This document shows positions 20,485 to 30,044 of a stretch of 52,260 nucleotides of DNA, piece after piece (the stretch's first letter is position 1; the number at the start of each line of letters is the position of its first letter). The notes below the pieces were generated by a model. That model ran no database searches, was not told the DNA's origin, and saw nothing but the letters and a program-made list of their open reading frames with translations. The stretch spans positions 1 to 52,260 of the forward strand of contig MTMG01000002.1 of assembly GCA_002010075.1 (NCBI GenBank), read 5' to 3'. The translations under genes were made by a program, and so were the position numbers. The DNA comes from Methanomicrobia archaeon JdFR-19 (lineage in GTDB: Archaea > Halobacteriota > Methanosarcinia > DSM-18856 > Methermicoccaceae).

Positions 20485-22338
20485 ATGGATGCGGAAGAAC
20501 TTGCTAAAAAGCAGAAGTCCATATCCATAGCTGAGTTCTTTGAAAAGAACAGACAGCTTCTCGGATTCGACTCTGCATCAAAGGCAATGATAAACTCGGT
20601 AAAGGAGGCTGTGGATAACTCGCTGGACGCATGTGAAGAGGCAGACATACTTCCAGACATACTCGTCGTGATAAAACAGGGTGACGTTGGATACAAAGTG
20701 ATGGTGGAGGACAATGGCCCCGGCATAGTCAGAGAGCAGATTCCAAACATCTTTGGAAAATTCCTGTATGGCTCCCGCTTCCACAGTTTGAAGCAATCAA
20801 GAGGGCAGCAGGGCATTGGAATATCTGCAGTGGTACTCCACTCCCAATTAACGACTGGAAAACCAACTAGAGTTATATCTAAAACAGGCAGGGGCAGACC
20901 AGCACACCTGTATGAACTCATGATAAACACATCGACCAACGAGCCGGAGGTACTGAGAGAGGATGAAATAGAATGGGACAGACCGAGAGGGACGAGTATA
21001 GAGTTCGAGATAGTCGGTTCGTATGTGAGGGGTAGAAGACAATGTGTATATGAATATCTCAGAGCTACATCACTTGTGAATCCACATGCCCGAATCACCC
21101 TGATTGAGCCAGATGGTAACGAGGTCGTGTTTGATAGAATCTGTGAGGAGCTTCCAGTAAAACCAAAAGAAATTCCCCCACACCCGCACGGTATGGAGTT
21201 GGGAACGCTCATGAATATGTTGAGGAAGGCAGAGCATACAACTCTTGAATCGTTTCTTGTAAACTCGTTTTCGAGGATTGGAAGACTTACCGCAAAGGAG
21301 GTATGCAAAAAAGCAGGAATAGAACCATCAACCAGACCAGATTTGCTTGGTAGAGAGGATGCAATGAAATTGTTGGACGCATTCCATTCGGTGAGCATGA
21401 AATCGCCCCCTGTAGACTGTCTGTCCCCTATCACGGAAAAGCTGATGTACGAGAGCATAAGAAAGGAGTATGACGTAGATTTCATAGCAACCGTGACAAG
21501 GCAACCATCCGTCTATAAAGGCTATCCATTTCTTGTAGAGGGCGCAATAGCATATGGTGGAGAGCTACCCAAAGACGAAAAAGCAACCATACTCAGATTT
21601 GCAAACAAAGTCCCTCTCCTCTATCAGCAAAGTGCATGTGTAATCACAAACGTGATAGAAAGAATTAACTGGAAACTTTACTCATTACAACAGCCGGGGG
21701 GCGGTATTCCGGTTGGACCGGTTGTGATAATGGTGCATGTCGCATCCGTGAATATCCCTTACCTATCAGAGGCAAAGGAGGCAATTGCTCACGTACCCGA
21801 AATAGAGAGAGAGATAGAGGGCGCGTTGAGAGATGTTGGAAGGAAACTCAGGGCATATCTGTCCAAGAAGGAAACTGTGAGCAAAAGGAAAGGAAAAGAG
21901 CTTGTAATAAGTAAAATGCTACCTCTCATGGCAAAGAAAGTGGGTGAGGTACTCGAGAGAGAGCCACCAGATGTGGAGCCGATTGTTGCCAAAATCGTGG
22001 GGGGAATACACGTCGATAGGGAAATGGATGGGAACAAGGTGAGGATAAAGGTGAGGAACTTCTCACAGAAAGTTCAGAGGTTTGTGCTACACGAGGTATG
22101 TGAGCACACGATAAAGTATCCGACCCCGCATCCAAGTGAAAACATGATGGGTAATATGTACGACTACTCATGGGAGATAAGAATCAGACCAGACGAAGAG
22201 GTTGATATAGAATACATTGTCGAGGGGATGGGTGGAAAATATCTGACCATCTTGGAAGGTGTGGAGGATGAGCTGGTAGTGGGAGATGTTGATGAGGTGC
22301 TTGAAGGAGGGGTAAAATGGCTGAGGAGCAAAAGATAA
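20485..22338 (+). CDS. top6B: DNA topoisomerase VI subunit B
   Basis: This ATPase subunit of the type IIB topoisomerase has 617 residues. It has a GHKL ATP site ([20 protein letters not shown]-box, [19 protein letters not shown]), an H2TH-like middle region and the transducer domain with [20 protein letters not shown]. The enzyme relaxes and decatenates DNA by ATP-gated dimerisation with subunit A. ATG 20485 fits a leader of only a few bases after a TATA-like ACTTTATAG near 20452. The stop lies inside the start of top6A, so the subunits are co-translated. Confidence 0.97.
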   Translation: MDAEELAKKQKSISIAEFFEKNRQLLGFDSASKAMINSVKEAVDNSLDACEEADILPDILVVIKQGDVGYKVMVEDNGPGIVREQIPNIFGKFLYGSRFHSLKQSRGQQGIGISAVVLHSQLTTGKPTRVISKTGRGRPAHLYELMINTSTNEPEVLREDEIEWDRPRGTSIEFEIVGSYVRGRRQCVYEYLRATSLVNPHARITLIEPDGNEVVFDRICEELPVKPKEIPPHPHGMELGTLMNMLRKAEHTTLESFLVNSFSRIGRLTAKEVCKKAGIEPSTRPDLLGREDAMKLLDAFHSVSMKSPPVDCLSPITEKLMYESIRKEYDVDFIATVTRQPSVYKGYPFLVEGAIAYGGELPKDEKATILRFANKVPLLYQQSACVITNVIERINWKLYSLQQPGGGIPVGPVVIMVHVASVNIPYLSEAKEAIAHVPEIEREIEGALRDVGRKLRAYLSKKETVSKRKGKELVISKMLPLMAKKVGEVLEREPPDVEPIVAKIVGGIHVDREMDGNKVRIKVRNFSQKVQRFVLHEVCEHTIKYPTPHPSENMMGNMYDYSWEIRIRPDEEVDIEYIVEGMGGKYLTILEGVEDELVVGDVDEVLEGGVKWLRSKR

Positions 22339-23402
22339 CTGAGGACAGATTGAAAAAAATAGTTGAGAAGCTCTATATGGACATGCAGAGGGGAGAAGTA
22401 CCATCCATAGTACTGCCAACGAGGACGAAAGAGAACATCCAGCATAACACAGACAGTAATGTATGGACATATGGTGATAGAGAGAGTGTCCGCTCATTCA
22501 AAACAGTAAAGGGTGCCAAGAATCTTCTGAGAATGGTCTATACGATTCACTTCCTCACAAACGAACATTTGAAGAAGAACAGAAGCTCCACTCTGAGAGA
22601 GCTTTACTACATATCAGAAGGGTGGGATTTGGCAAAATTTTCAGAACAGCTTGAGAGTGATAGGCTGATAGAGGATATCGAGATACTGACCGAGCTTCAG
22701 CGGGAGAGATTCCATGTGCGACCAGAGGAGGATGGTGCGTCCATATTCGGACCGCTCGAACTCAGGGAGCATATGAGGAGGGGAGACAGAAAGATACACT
22801 GTCAGGATGATGTGGGCGAGGCTGGATATCCAATTCCCTTCAACGTAGATAATCTTGAGTTTGTTAGTTGTGATGCAAAGTTCGTGATAGCCATAGAGAC
22901 AGGTGGTATGTATGCGAGACTTATAGAGAACGGCTTCGATGAGAAGTTCAATGCGTTGCTCGTTCATCTGAAAGGGCAACCAGCCAGAAGTACAAGACGA
23001 CTTTTAAAGAGGCTGAACGAGGAGATGGGAATCCCGGTCGTTGTTTTTACAGATGGAGACCCATGGAGCTACAGAATATATGCATCAATAGCCTATGGCG
23101 CGATAAAGAGTGCGCATCTCTCAGAGTACATGGCAACACCATCAGCCAAGTTTGTGGGTGTTCAACCCGAAGATATAAAGAAATACGAACTTCCATCAGA
23201 CAGACTGACTGACCAAGACATAAAGGCGTTGAAGAGTGAGCTAACCGACCCCAGGTTCAACACACCCTACTGGAGATACCAGTTAAAACTTCAGCTCGAA
23301 CTCAACAGAAAAGCAGAGCAACAGGCATTTGCAGGAAAAGGACTCGACTACGTAACCAACACTTACCTCCCCGAAAGACTGACAGAACTTGGTGTTCTAT
23401 AA
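22317..23402 (+). CDS. top6A: DNA topoisomerase VI subunit A
   Basis: This is the DNA-cleaving subunit, 361 residues, a Spo11 relative. The catalytic tyrosine lies in [13 protein letters not shown] (about residues 90-102), within the winged-helix domain. The Toprim domain contains [12 protein letters not shown] and [19 protein letters not shown], whose acidic residues hold magnesium. ATG 22317 has GGAGGGG five bases upstream and overlaps top6B by 22 bases. The C-terminus converges with argD, which ends a few bases away on the other strand. Confidence 0.97.
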   Translation: MAEEQKITEDRLKKIVEKLYMDMQRGEVPSIVLPTRTKENIQHNTDSNVWTYGDRESVRSFKTVKGAKNLLRMVYTIHFLTNEHLKKNRSSTLRELYYISEGWDLAKFSEQLESDRLIEDIEILTELQRERFHVRPEEDGASIFGPLELREHMRRGDRKIHCQDDVGEAGYPIPFNVDNLEFVSCDAKFVIAIETGGMYARLIENGFDEKFNALLVHLKGQPARSTRRLLKRLNEEMGIPVVVFTDGDPWSYRIYASIAYGAIKSAHLSEYMATPSAKFVGVQPEDIKKYELPSDRLTDQDIKALKSELTDPRFNTPYWRYQLKLQLELNRKAEQQAFAGKGLDYVTNTYLPERLTELGVL

Positions 23403-23406
23403 TTAG

Positions 23407-24561
23407 TCAGGGATTAGATTTCAGAAACTCGAGAGCCATATCTATGTGTTCTTTCCCTATTATGAGTGGCGGAACAAACCTCAACACACGCTCAGCAGTG
23501 CAGTTGAACAGAAGCCCGTTTTCAAATGCAGCATCAACCACATCATCGCACTTGGATTCGAGTTCGAGTCCGAGAATAAGGCCAAGTCCTCTGACCTCAC
23601 TCACATCTTTGCCGAACACACTCCTGAGCAAACACAATCCATTCTAAAAATACTCTCCCATTTCCTCACAGTGCTTTATCAGATTGCCTTCCTCTATCGC
23701 ATCTATAACCGCAAGACCAGCTCTGCATGGCAGAAATCCTCCGCCAAAAGTTGAGCCATGTTCTCCCACTTCGAACGAGATTCCGGTGGAGAGAGTTGCT
23801 CCAAGAGGTAGCCCACCTCCAATCGCTTTCCCGAGTGCCATCACATCTGGCTCGACACCGAAATGCTCCTTGGCAAACCACCTTCCACTACGGCCCATTC
23901 CGCTCTGCACCTCATCAAATATCAGAACCGCCCCACTATCATCACAGACATCTCTTGCAGTCTTCAAATACTCTTTTGGAGGTATGTTAACCCCACCCTC
24001 TCCTTGAATCGGCTCGACTATGAAGGCTGCAACATCCTTTCCTACCTCATTCTTGAGTGCTTCCTCATCTCCATACGGAACAAACGTTGAATCCAGAAGG
24101 GGTTCAAACGGCTTTCTGACACTCTCCTTATGGGTGACTGACAGTGCTCCCATTGTCCTACCATGAAAAGAATGCTCACATGCGACAAACCTTGTTCTCT
24201 GCGTAGTCTTCCTCGCAAGCTTCATCGCCGCCTCAACCGCCTCTGTACCAGAATTACAGAAAAACACTTTCTCCATACCAGAAATCTCACAGAGTCGTTC
24301 TGCCAACTCCACCTGCGGTTTTATATAGTAGAGATTGGAGGTGTGTATGAGCTCTTTTGCTTGAGAACATACCGCTTCAACCACTTTCGGATGACAGTGT
24401 CCCAAACAATTCACAGCAACACCTGCAACAAAATCCACATACTCCCTTCCATGCGAATCATATAACACAACGCCCCTTCCCCTCACAAACACGACCTTCT
24501 GCCTTGTATATGTGGGCATCACATACTTGCTCTCGAGCTCGAATACATCTTCATCCCTCAT
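23407..24561 (-). CDS. argD: Acetylornithine/class III aminotransferase, with one in-frame TAG
   Basis: This PLP-dependent class III aminotransferase is probably the acetylornithine aminotransferase of arginine synthesis. The pyridoxal lysine is in MALGKAIGGGLPLGA, with IFDEVQSGMGRSG just before and GHCHPKVV near the N-terminus. The frame runs through TAG at codon 306 (23646-23644): EEMGEYF, TAG, NGLCLLRSVFGKDVSEVRGL, then GLILGLELES and the C-terminal small domain. With read-through the protein has 384 residues, normal for ArgD; without it the last 78 residues are lost. ATG 24561 has GGGAG nine bases upstream; ATG 24570 is possible. It follows aspS closely, and argH lies at 30045. Confidence 0.88.
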
Positions 24562-24576
24562 AATCTTCATCTCCCA

Positions 24577-25875
24577 TTATGGTGCAACTCTCCTCCTATC
24601 TCTCGGGAACAATATGCACTCCCTTATGTTTTTGAGATCAAGCATGGTCATGAGAAGTCTCTCAACACCCATACCCCAGCCAGCATGTGGAGGCATCCCA
24701 TATCTGAAGGCCTGAAGATAGAAGTCAAAGCTGTCTGGATTCAACCCTTGCTCCTCAATCCGTTTCTTCAAAAGTCCATACTCATGAATTCTCTGTGCTC
24801 CAGATGCAAGCTCCATCTTCGGGTGCATGAGGTCAAAGCTTTTGCATATCTCTGGCTTATCCCCATAGGGCATAGAATAATACGGTTTTATGGAAGTGGG
24901 CCAGTCAACTATGAAGTAATGCTCGCCAATCTCTTCTCCAATCCTTTTCTCAGCAGCTGTTGTCAAATCCTCTCCCCATTCCAGTGATGGTTCAACGTCC
25001 CTTGCAATCTCGATTGCCTCATCGTATGTTATCTTCACAAACGGGGTTTTTGGTATGTCCAGTTCGATGTTGAGCGTTCTGAGATTTCTCTCACATCTCT
25101 CACTCACTTTCTCATAAACATACGCAACCAACTCCTCAAGCAGACCCATCACGTCATGGTGCGTTACAAAGCTCTGTTCAATGTCTATCGAAGTTGCTTC
25201 ATTCAGATGTCGAGTTGTGTCATGCTCCTCAGCCCTGAAGATGGGTCCTATCTCAAAAACCCTATCGAACCCCCCAGCCATCATCATCTGTTTGAACAGT
25301 TGAGGCGACTGATTCAGGAATGCCTCTCTGTCAAAGTAGCTGAGTGGGAACAAAGCGGTCCCACCCTCGGTGGCAGCCGCAACAATCTTCGGGGTTGTAA
25401 TCTCTATGAACCCTTTCTCTGTTAGAAACTCTCTCGTTGCAAGCATTACATGATGCCTGACCGCAAATATGGAAAACGTTCTGGGAGACCGCGTATCCAT
25501 GAATCTCACATCAAGTCTGGTATCCAGATCAGCCCCCACCTTTCCAGTTGGGTCAAGCGGGAGTGGGGATTCTGCCTTTGACAGCACATCTATGTGAGTC
25601 GGAAGTATTTCGTACCCATTTGGGGCTTTTGGCTCGGCTTTCACACTTCCCCTCACGACTATGACACTCTCTCTCGGTATCTTCCTCGCCTTATTCACAA
25701 GTTCTGGGTCGCTCTTCTTGGTAACTATTGTTATCTGAGCTATTCCTTCTCTGTCCCTCAATAGAAGAAACAAAATTCCGCCAAGGTCTCTGACTTCATG
25801 AAGCCATCCTGCCAGCACCACTTCCTTTCCAGCATCTTCGGATGTTATCTCAGATGTGTAGTGTGTCCTCATCAT
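24577..25875 (-). CDS. aspS: Aspartyl-tRNA synthetase (archaeal type)
   Basis: This class IIb synthetase of 432 residues has the N-terminal OB-fold anticodon-binding domain ([20 protein letters not shown]), motif 2 ([20 protein letters not shown]) and motif 3 ([18 protein letters not shown]) with its ATP-binding arginine. The compact archaeal form lacks the bacterial insertion. Whether it also charges tRNA-Asn cannot be told from this window. ATG 25875 or 25872 starts it. It heads a two-gene unit with argD, and pgi is transcribed away from it. Confidence 0.96.
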   Translation of the reverse strand: MMRTHYTSEITSEDAGKEVVLAGWLHEVRDLGGILFLLLRDREGIAQITIVTKKSDPELVNKARKIPRESVIVVRGSVKAEPKAPNGYEILPTHIDVLSKAESPLPLDPTGKVGADLDTRLDVRFMDTRSPRTFSIFAVRHHVMLATREFLTEKGFIEITTPKIVAAATEGGTALFPLSYFDREAFLNQSPQLFKQMMMAGGFDRVFEIGPIFRAEEHDTTRHLNEATSIDIEQSFVTHHDVMGLLEELVAYVYEKVSERCERNLRTLNIELDIPKTPFVKITYDEAIEIARDVEPSLEWGEDLTTAAEKRIGEEIGEHYFIVDWPTSIKPYYSMPYGDKPEICKSFDLMHPKMELASGAQRIHEYGLLKKRIEEQGLNPDSFDFYLQAFRYGMPPHAGWGMGVERLLMTMLDLKNIRECILFPRDRRRVAP

Positions 25876-25921
25876 ACGACCAAAGAAATGTTAAAGTGTT
25901 AAATGTTTTGCTTGTATATTG

Positions 25922-26659
25922 ATGAGTATGAAACTTGAATTTGGAAACAAAGTTATCGAAGGTACACCACGGAAGCTAAAGGAGATGATTGATGTTGTGT
26001 ATGACAGGCAATGGCTCGAACAAGCTAATATGGATATGGAACTGTACTACATGTTCAGAGACCTCTCACTTTCAAAGGCAGACAGGGAGAGGTTGATGGA
26101 GAGTGGGCTCAGGTACGACATCACAGTCATCCCACCCAACATGCTTGGATGTGAGTATGTGAAGACTGCGGGGCATTTCCATCCCTACGTTCCTGGGGAA
26201 AATGTTTCGTACACCGAACTGTACGAGGTACTGGGTGGCGAGGCAGTGTATCTTTTCCAGAAACAGAACAATGGGAAGGTTGAGGATGTGATAGTGGTTG
26301 AGGCTCATGAAGGAGACAAAGTCCTCATACCACCAAACTACGGACATATCACAATAAATTCATCGAACAAGATCCTGAAAATGGCGAACCTTGTCGCACG
26401 AGATTTCGAATCTGATTATGAACCTATAAGAGAAAGGAGGGGAGGGGCATATTACCTGACCGCGGAAGGGTTCGTACCAAATGAGAATTACGAACACCTC
26501 CCAGAGATAAGGTTCTGCAAACCCACAAACACCTCCCTCGCTGGTTTGAGCAAGTCAAAGGAGATATACTCTCTCGTGAAGAGTGATGAGGGAATAAGAA
26601 CACTGAGATATCTCACTCACCCACAAGAATACACCGAAATGTTTGAGAGGCTGTATTAA
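25922..26659 (+). CDS. pgiA: Glucose-6-phosphate isomerase, archaeal cupin type
   Basis: This phosphoglucose isomerase of the cupin superfamily has about 245 residues. The metal and substrate motif is GHFHPYVPGENVSYTELYEV, followed by KVLIPPNYGHITINSS, which supplies the second histidine. It interconverts glucose 6-phosphate and fructose 6-phosphate. This form occurs in Thermococcales, Archaeoglobus and Methanosarcinales and is unrelated to the bacterial enzyme. ATG 25922 fits better than the TTG at 25919. The upstream TTAAATG-like stretch is a weak promoter, and the mRNA may be nearly leaderless. The end converges with SRP19. Confidence 0.93.
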   Translation: MSMKLEFGNKVIEGTPRKLKEMIDVVYDRQWLEQANMDMELYYMFRDLSLSKADRERLMESGLRYDITVIPPNMLGCEYVKTAGHFHPYVPGENVSYTELYEVLGGEAVYLFQKQNNGKVEDVIVVEAHEGDKVLIPPNYGHITINSSNKILKMANLVARDFESDYEPIRERRGGAYYLTAEGFVPNENYEHLPEIRFCKPTNTSLAGLSKSKEIYSLVKSDEGIRTLRYLTHPQEYTEMFERLY

Positions 26660-26685
26660 AATCAAAGCAATGTTGTACCAGCCTC

Positions 26686-26961
26686 TCATCTCCTGCGCAT
26701 CTTCATTATCTCCAATGCAATCTCCCTCAAAACCTCTGACTTCCTCTTACTCGTCTCGATAATCACTCTTCCTGAGTGTTCCCACCAACTTTTCGGATAG
26801 CTCTTATCTTCTTCAATGACCGCCTCGAGGCCGAGTTTCTTTGATGCTTCCAAGACCTCCTCCACACTGACATCCTTTGAAGCAATCTTCCTTGGAATTC
26901 TCCTACCCATACGTCTCGTATATCTTCCATCGAGATATGCGGGCCACACAACGTATCTCAT
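26686..26961 (-). CDS. srp19: Signal recognition particle 19 kDa protein
   Basis: SRP19, 91 residues, binds helices 6 and 8 of 7S RNA and prepares it for SRP54. It begins MRYVVWPAYLDGRYTRRMGR, the family hallmark (VWPAYLD followed by RRxGRRI). It also has the middle SWWEHSGRVII and a basic C-terminus. The length is right for the archaeal protein. It is divergent from the permease gene, with about 55 bases between the starts. Confidence 0.95.
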   Translation of the reverse strand: MRYVVWPAYLDGRYTRRMGRRIPRKIASKDVSVEEVLEASKKLGLEAVIEEDKSYPKSWWEHSGRVIIETSKRKSEVLREIALEIMKMRRR

Positions 26962-27017
26962 TTCGAGTTTCCTACTCTCGGAATCCTTTTAAACATTTCC
27001 TCCAAAGGGTGAGTATG

Positions 27018-28007
27018 ATGGATGACAAAAAGATTCTGACTATCGCATCGCTGATTGCAGTTCTACTGCTCTTCTACGTATTCTTTCCTTTCTTGGACGG
27101 CATCGTGATTGGGCTTGTGCTTGCATACATCGGCAGACCCTTAAAGAGGTGGTTCATGGAAAAGGGTCTTTCTCCCAGAACGTCATCTCTTATAACGAGT
27201 CTGTGTATCGTGGTTCCCGTGATAACCATCCTCGCCTTTGGCATCGCCGAAATGATAGATGCACTTGTTTATATGCTGAACAACTACTCCAGCTTTACTC
27301 TTTCAACCACAGGCATTACTGTACCCCACTGGCTTGAAGTAAGGTTTGAAGGGGTTTTGAAGAGCACATTGTCTCTTTTGATATCCACACTTCTGAAAGT
27401 TAGCACACTGAAGTATGCTTGGGGCATCGCCTTACTCCTAATTAACTTCCTCATCGCAATTTTATCATGTTATTTCCTCCTAAAAGACGGAAAATCACTT
27501 TTTGAGGCATTTATGAAGATACTGCCTCCCTCAAAGATTTTAAATCTTTATTTTAAAAGACTCGACAATGTTTTGAATGGTATATTCGTTGGCAGTCTTT
27601 ATTCGGCAATACTGGTTGCCTTTCTTTCTCTCGCAGTCTTCACATTCTTCGATGTGCCATACCCGCTCGCATGCACATCGCTCATGTTCATCGCCTCACT
27701 CGTTCCACTATTCTCAGGGGTGATGGTACTCGTGCCAATTGGGGTGTATAAGTACTTGGTGGCTGGCACTCCTGACGCAATTCTGTTTTTGGTGGTCTCA
27801 TCTATCGTGATATATGCACCAACCGAACTCATCGCAAGACCGTATATTGTGAGTGTGAAGACACATGTGCATCCGTTCCTACTCCTCATCTCGTTTATAG
27901 GAGGGGGGATTGCTGGGGGGATTGCTGGCTTCTTCCTCGCACCCATGCTGGTCGGGGCGATTAACGCAGCGTATCTCGTATACACTGAGGAAAGTGATAG
28001 CTCATGA
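27018..28007 (+). CDS. AI-2E family transporter-like membrane protein
   Basis: This polytopic membrane protein has about 329 residues and roughly eight membrane segments. It starts with a long hydrophobic helix (ILTIASLIAVLLLFYVFFPF) followed by GIVIGLVLAYIGRPLKRW, the usual opening of the AI-2E/PerM family. The C-terminal GGGIAGGIAGFFLAPMLVG is also typical. Family members have varied proposed substrates, including Na+/H+ exchange, so none is assigned. Two ATGs are adjacent (27015 and 27018); GGTGA at 27008 suits 27018. The end overlaps the primase start as ATGA. Confidence 0.8.
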   Translation: MDDKKILTIASLIAVLLLFYVFFPFLDGIVIGLVLAYIGRPLKRWFMEKGLSPRTSSLITSLCIVVPVITILAFGIAEMIDALVYMLNNYSSFTLSTTGITVPHWLEVRFEGVLKSTLSLLISTLLKVSTLKYAWGIALLLINFLIAILSCYFLLKDGKSLFEAFMKILPPSKILNLYFKRLDNVLNGIFVGSLYSAILVAFLSLAVFTFFDVPYPLACTSLMFIASLVPLFSGVMVLVPIGVYKYLVAGTPDAILFLVVSSIVIYAPTELIARPYIVSVKTHVHPFLLLISFIGGGIAGGIAGFFLAPMLVGAINAAYLVYTEESDSS

Positions 28008-29068
28008 GTGCATCCATGAACACACAATACTTTCTCACACAAAAATTCAGGCACTACTACTCACAGACCAGAATTTCGCCCCCGCCAAACCCTGAAATGA
28101 GAGAATGGGGCTTTGTCAGATTTGGCGAAGGGTTTGTTATGAGGAGGCACATGGGATTCCCCTCCTTCCGAGAGGTAAAACTGTATCTTGAAGGTGAGGC
28201 TCCTGCCCATGTCTATTATTCAACAGCGTACTACAAAAATCCGATGGCTTCAAAAATGGCAGAAAAAGAGTGGCTTGGTGCAGACCTGATATTCGATTTG
28301 GATGCAGACCACTTGAAGAAGGTTCCGCCCACATACAGCGCCATGTTAAAAATGGTCAAGAAAGAGCTGTTAAAACTGATTGCAATCCTCACCAAAGAAT
28401 TTGGATTCGAGGATATGAAGGTGGTGTTCTCAGGGGGAAGAGGGTACCATGTCCATGTGTATGATGAGTGTGTGAGGACACTTGGAAGCCCTGAAAGAAG
28501 GGAAATAGTGGATTACATACGGGGAACTGGAATAGTTCTCGAGATGGCGGGAGAGGGATGGAGAAAAAGACTGATGTCGTGTATAAACAAAGTGCATCGC
28601 CACTTGGTATCAATGGATAGAAAGGATGCTCTGCTGTGGTTGAAAGAAAATCTTGGAATGGATGGTAGAAGGGCAAGATATGTGATAGATAAGATGGAGA
28701 ATGAAGATTTCAAAAAAATCCTCTCAAAGAGATATATGAAACCTCTTGTTGAATGGTGTGTCGAGAGGTGCTCTGTGGAGATTGACGAGCCTGTTAGCAC
28801 GGATGTGAAAAGGCTGATAAGACTGCCTGGCTCACTCCACGGAAAGACCGGTTTGAAGGTTACACCGCTTGACATGGATGAGATCCGTACATTCGACCCG
28901 TTGAGGGAGGCAATCGTTTTTTCAGATGCGCCTGTCAGAGTGAAAGTACTGTCAAAAACCAGTGTGGAACTCTTGGGTAAAAAGTTCAAGCTGGATGAGG
29001 GTGAGGAGGAGGTTCCAGAATACGTTGCTGTATATCTGCTGGCGAGGGGGATTGGTGAGATTGTATGA
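28004..29068 (+). CDS. priS: DNA primase small (catalytic) subunit
   Basis: This archaeal-eukaryotic primase catalytic subunit, about 354 residues, makes primers for replication with PriL. The catalytic acids are in DLIFDLDADHL (about residues 92-102). VVFSGGRGYHVHVYDE follows with the GRG-H motif near 145, and RLIRLPGSLHGKTGLKV lies near 270. ATG 28004 overlaps the permease stop; ATG 28016 is the alternative and gives the usual start NTQYFLTQKFRHYY. PriL is not in the window. Confidence 0.95.
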   Translation: MSASMNTQYFLTQKFRHYYSQTRISPPPNPEMREWGFVRFGEGFVMRRHMGFPSFREVKLYLEGEAPAHVYYSTAYYKNPMASKMAEKEWLGADLIFDLDADHLKKVPPTYSAMLKMVKKELLKLIAILTKEFGFEDMKVVFSGGRGYHVHVYDECVRTLGSPERREIVDYIRGTGIVLEMAGEGWRKRLMSCINKVHRHLVSMDRKDALLWLKENLGMDGRRARYVIDKMENEDFKKILSKRYMKPLVEWCVERCSVEIDEPVSTDVKRLIRLPGSLHGKTGLKVTPLDMDEIRTFDPLREAIVFSDAPVRVKVLSKTSVELLGKKFKLDEGEEEVPEYVAVYLLARGIGEIV

Positions 29069-29076
29069 TAGACAAG

Positions 29077-29084
29077 TTTATATA
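29077..29084 (+). promoter_or_regulatory. TATA box of the hsp20 gene
   Basis: TTTATATA, eight bases after the priS stop, predicts transcription from about 29105-29110. No obvious heat-shock operator is seen by eye. Confidence 0.6.
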
Positions 29085-29135
29085 TGAAGAGTACACAACT
29101 TTTAGTTGTAAACTATGAGTTGGGGGGTGAGTGAG

Positions 29136-29558
29136 ATGGTCATGAGATGGTCTCCATTTGATGAACTCAGAAGACTGAGGGAGGAGATTGAGAACGTACT
29201 GTACGGGCTTGAGAGAAGTCCTCTCTGGGAAGGAGAGTACAGAGAACCACTCATAGACATCGTGGATGCGGATGACGAGGTCATAATAACCGCCGAACTT
29301 CCTGGCATGAGGAAGGAGGAGGTTGAGCTCACAATATCGGACAACGTGCTGACGATTTCTGCAAAGCGTGAGGAGGAGAAGAGTGAGGAGAAGGAGAACT
29401 ACCTGTACAGGGAGCGTGTATACAGTGGATATCAGCGTTCGATAAGACTGCCTGTAGAGGTTGATGAAGAAAGAGCAAAGGCAACATTCAACAACGGTGT
29501 TCTCGAAGTAAGAATACCCAAGAGGGCATCTGAAGGAAAGAGAATAGAAATAAAGTGA
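29136..29558 (+). CDS. Small heat shock protein (Hsp20/alpha-crystallin)
   Basis: This small ATP-independent chaperone has about 140 residues. The alpha-crystallin domain runs from about residue 42 to 130, with IDIVDADDEVIITAELPGM, the GVLEVRIPK-like ending and a C-terminal IEIK. The IxI-type tail helps assembly into large oligomers. ATG 29136 has a GGGGGGTGAG ribosome site; the earlier ATG 29115 is in frame but adds only SWGVSE and the predicted transcript starts close to it. A T-rich stretch after the stop probably ends transcription and overlaps the tail of the convergent DUF123 gene. Confidence 0.93.
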   Translation: MVMRWSPFDELRRLREEIENVLYGLERSPLWEGEYREPLIDIVDADDEVIITAELPGMRKEEVELTISDNVLTISAKREEEKSEEKENYLYRERVYSGYQRSIRLPVEVDEERAKATFNNGVLEVRIPKRASEGKRIEIK

Positions 29559-29562
29559 TTTT

Positions 29563-30003
29563 TTATATGTTTTTATTTATTAATGTGGATTTATTGGCAT
29601 GTGAAGTTATCACATGATGTATGGGGTCTTTCTCAGAAAAGTGAAGATGTGATGTGCATTTACAATCTGTCGAGCCAAAACCTATAACTGGCTAAAGCAC
29701 TTCTCCTAACCGACTGGCAATCAAACATTCGTATTCTTTTGGGAAGTAAGATACCATGAGTGAGGAAAAGGTGGTAAACGGGAGAAGATAATCGATATGC
29801 CATCTTGGATTATCATTTTTCTGCCCTATTCTTTTGAGGTGTCTGAAAATCCTCCCAACACCACCCTGAGCAGAACCAGTATAGCAGTAGTATCCTTTGC
29901 AGAACTCAATCCTACCCAAAGCTCCGACCCTGATATCCATTGGGTCTTGTAAATAAAGTGTAAGTGTATAGACCCTCTTTCCTGCTCTATTCATTCTGTT
30001 CAT
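29563..30003 (-). CDS. GIY-YIG-like DUF123 (Uri-type) protein, with one in-frame TAG
   Basis: The first part has the DUF123/Uri fold of GIY-YIG nucleases: YTLTLYLQDPMDIRVGALG, GYYCYTGSAQGGVGRIFRHL and WHIDYLL. The frame meets TAG at 29694-29692 after SRLGEVL and then continues as PVIGFGSTDCKCTSHLHFSE to TAA at 29563. The GFGSxDC-C-SHL block is the normal C-terminal signature of this family, so the TAG is read as an amino acid. Start is uncertain: ATG 30003 with a GGTGTGGG site, or GTG 30024. The gene ends 4 bases from hsp20. Family members are often fused or linked to DNA repair genes; the substrate here is unknown. Confidence 0.85.
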
Positions 30004-30044
30004 CCAACCCACACCAAGCGACACATATTTAGCCTATACCGTGC

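Noticed and set aside
29559-29691. Untranslated gap after hsp20
   Set aside because: It is the C-terminal coding part of the DUF123 gene once TAG is read as sense.
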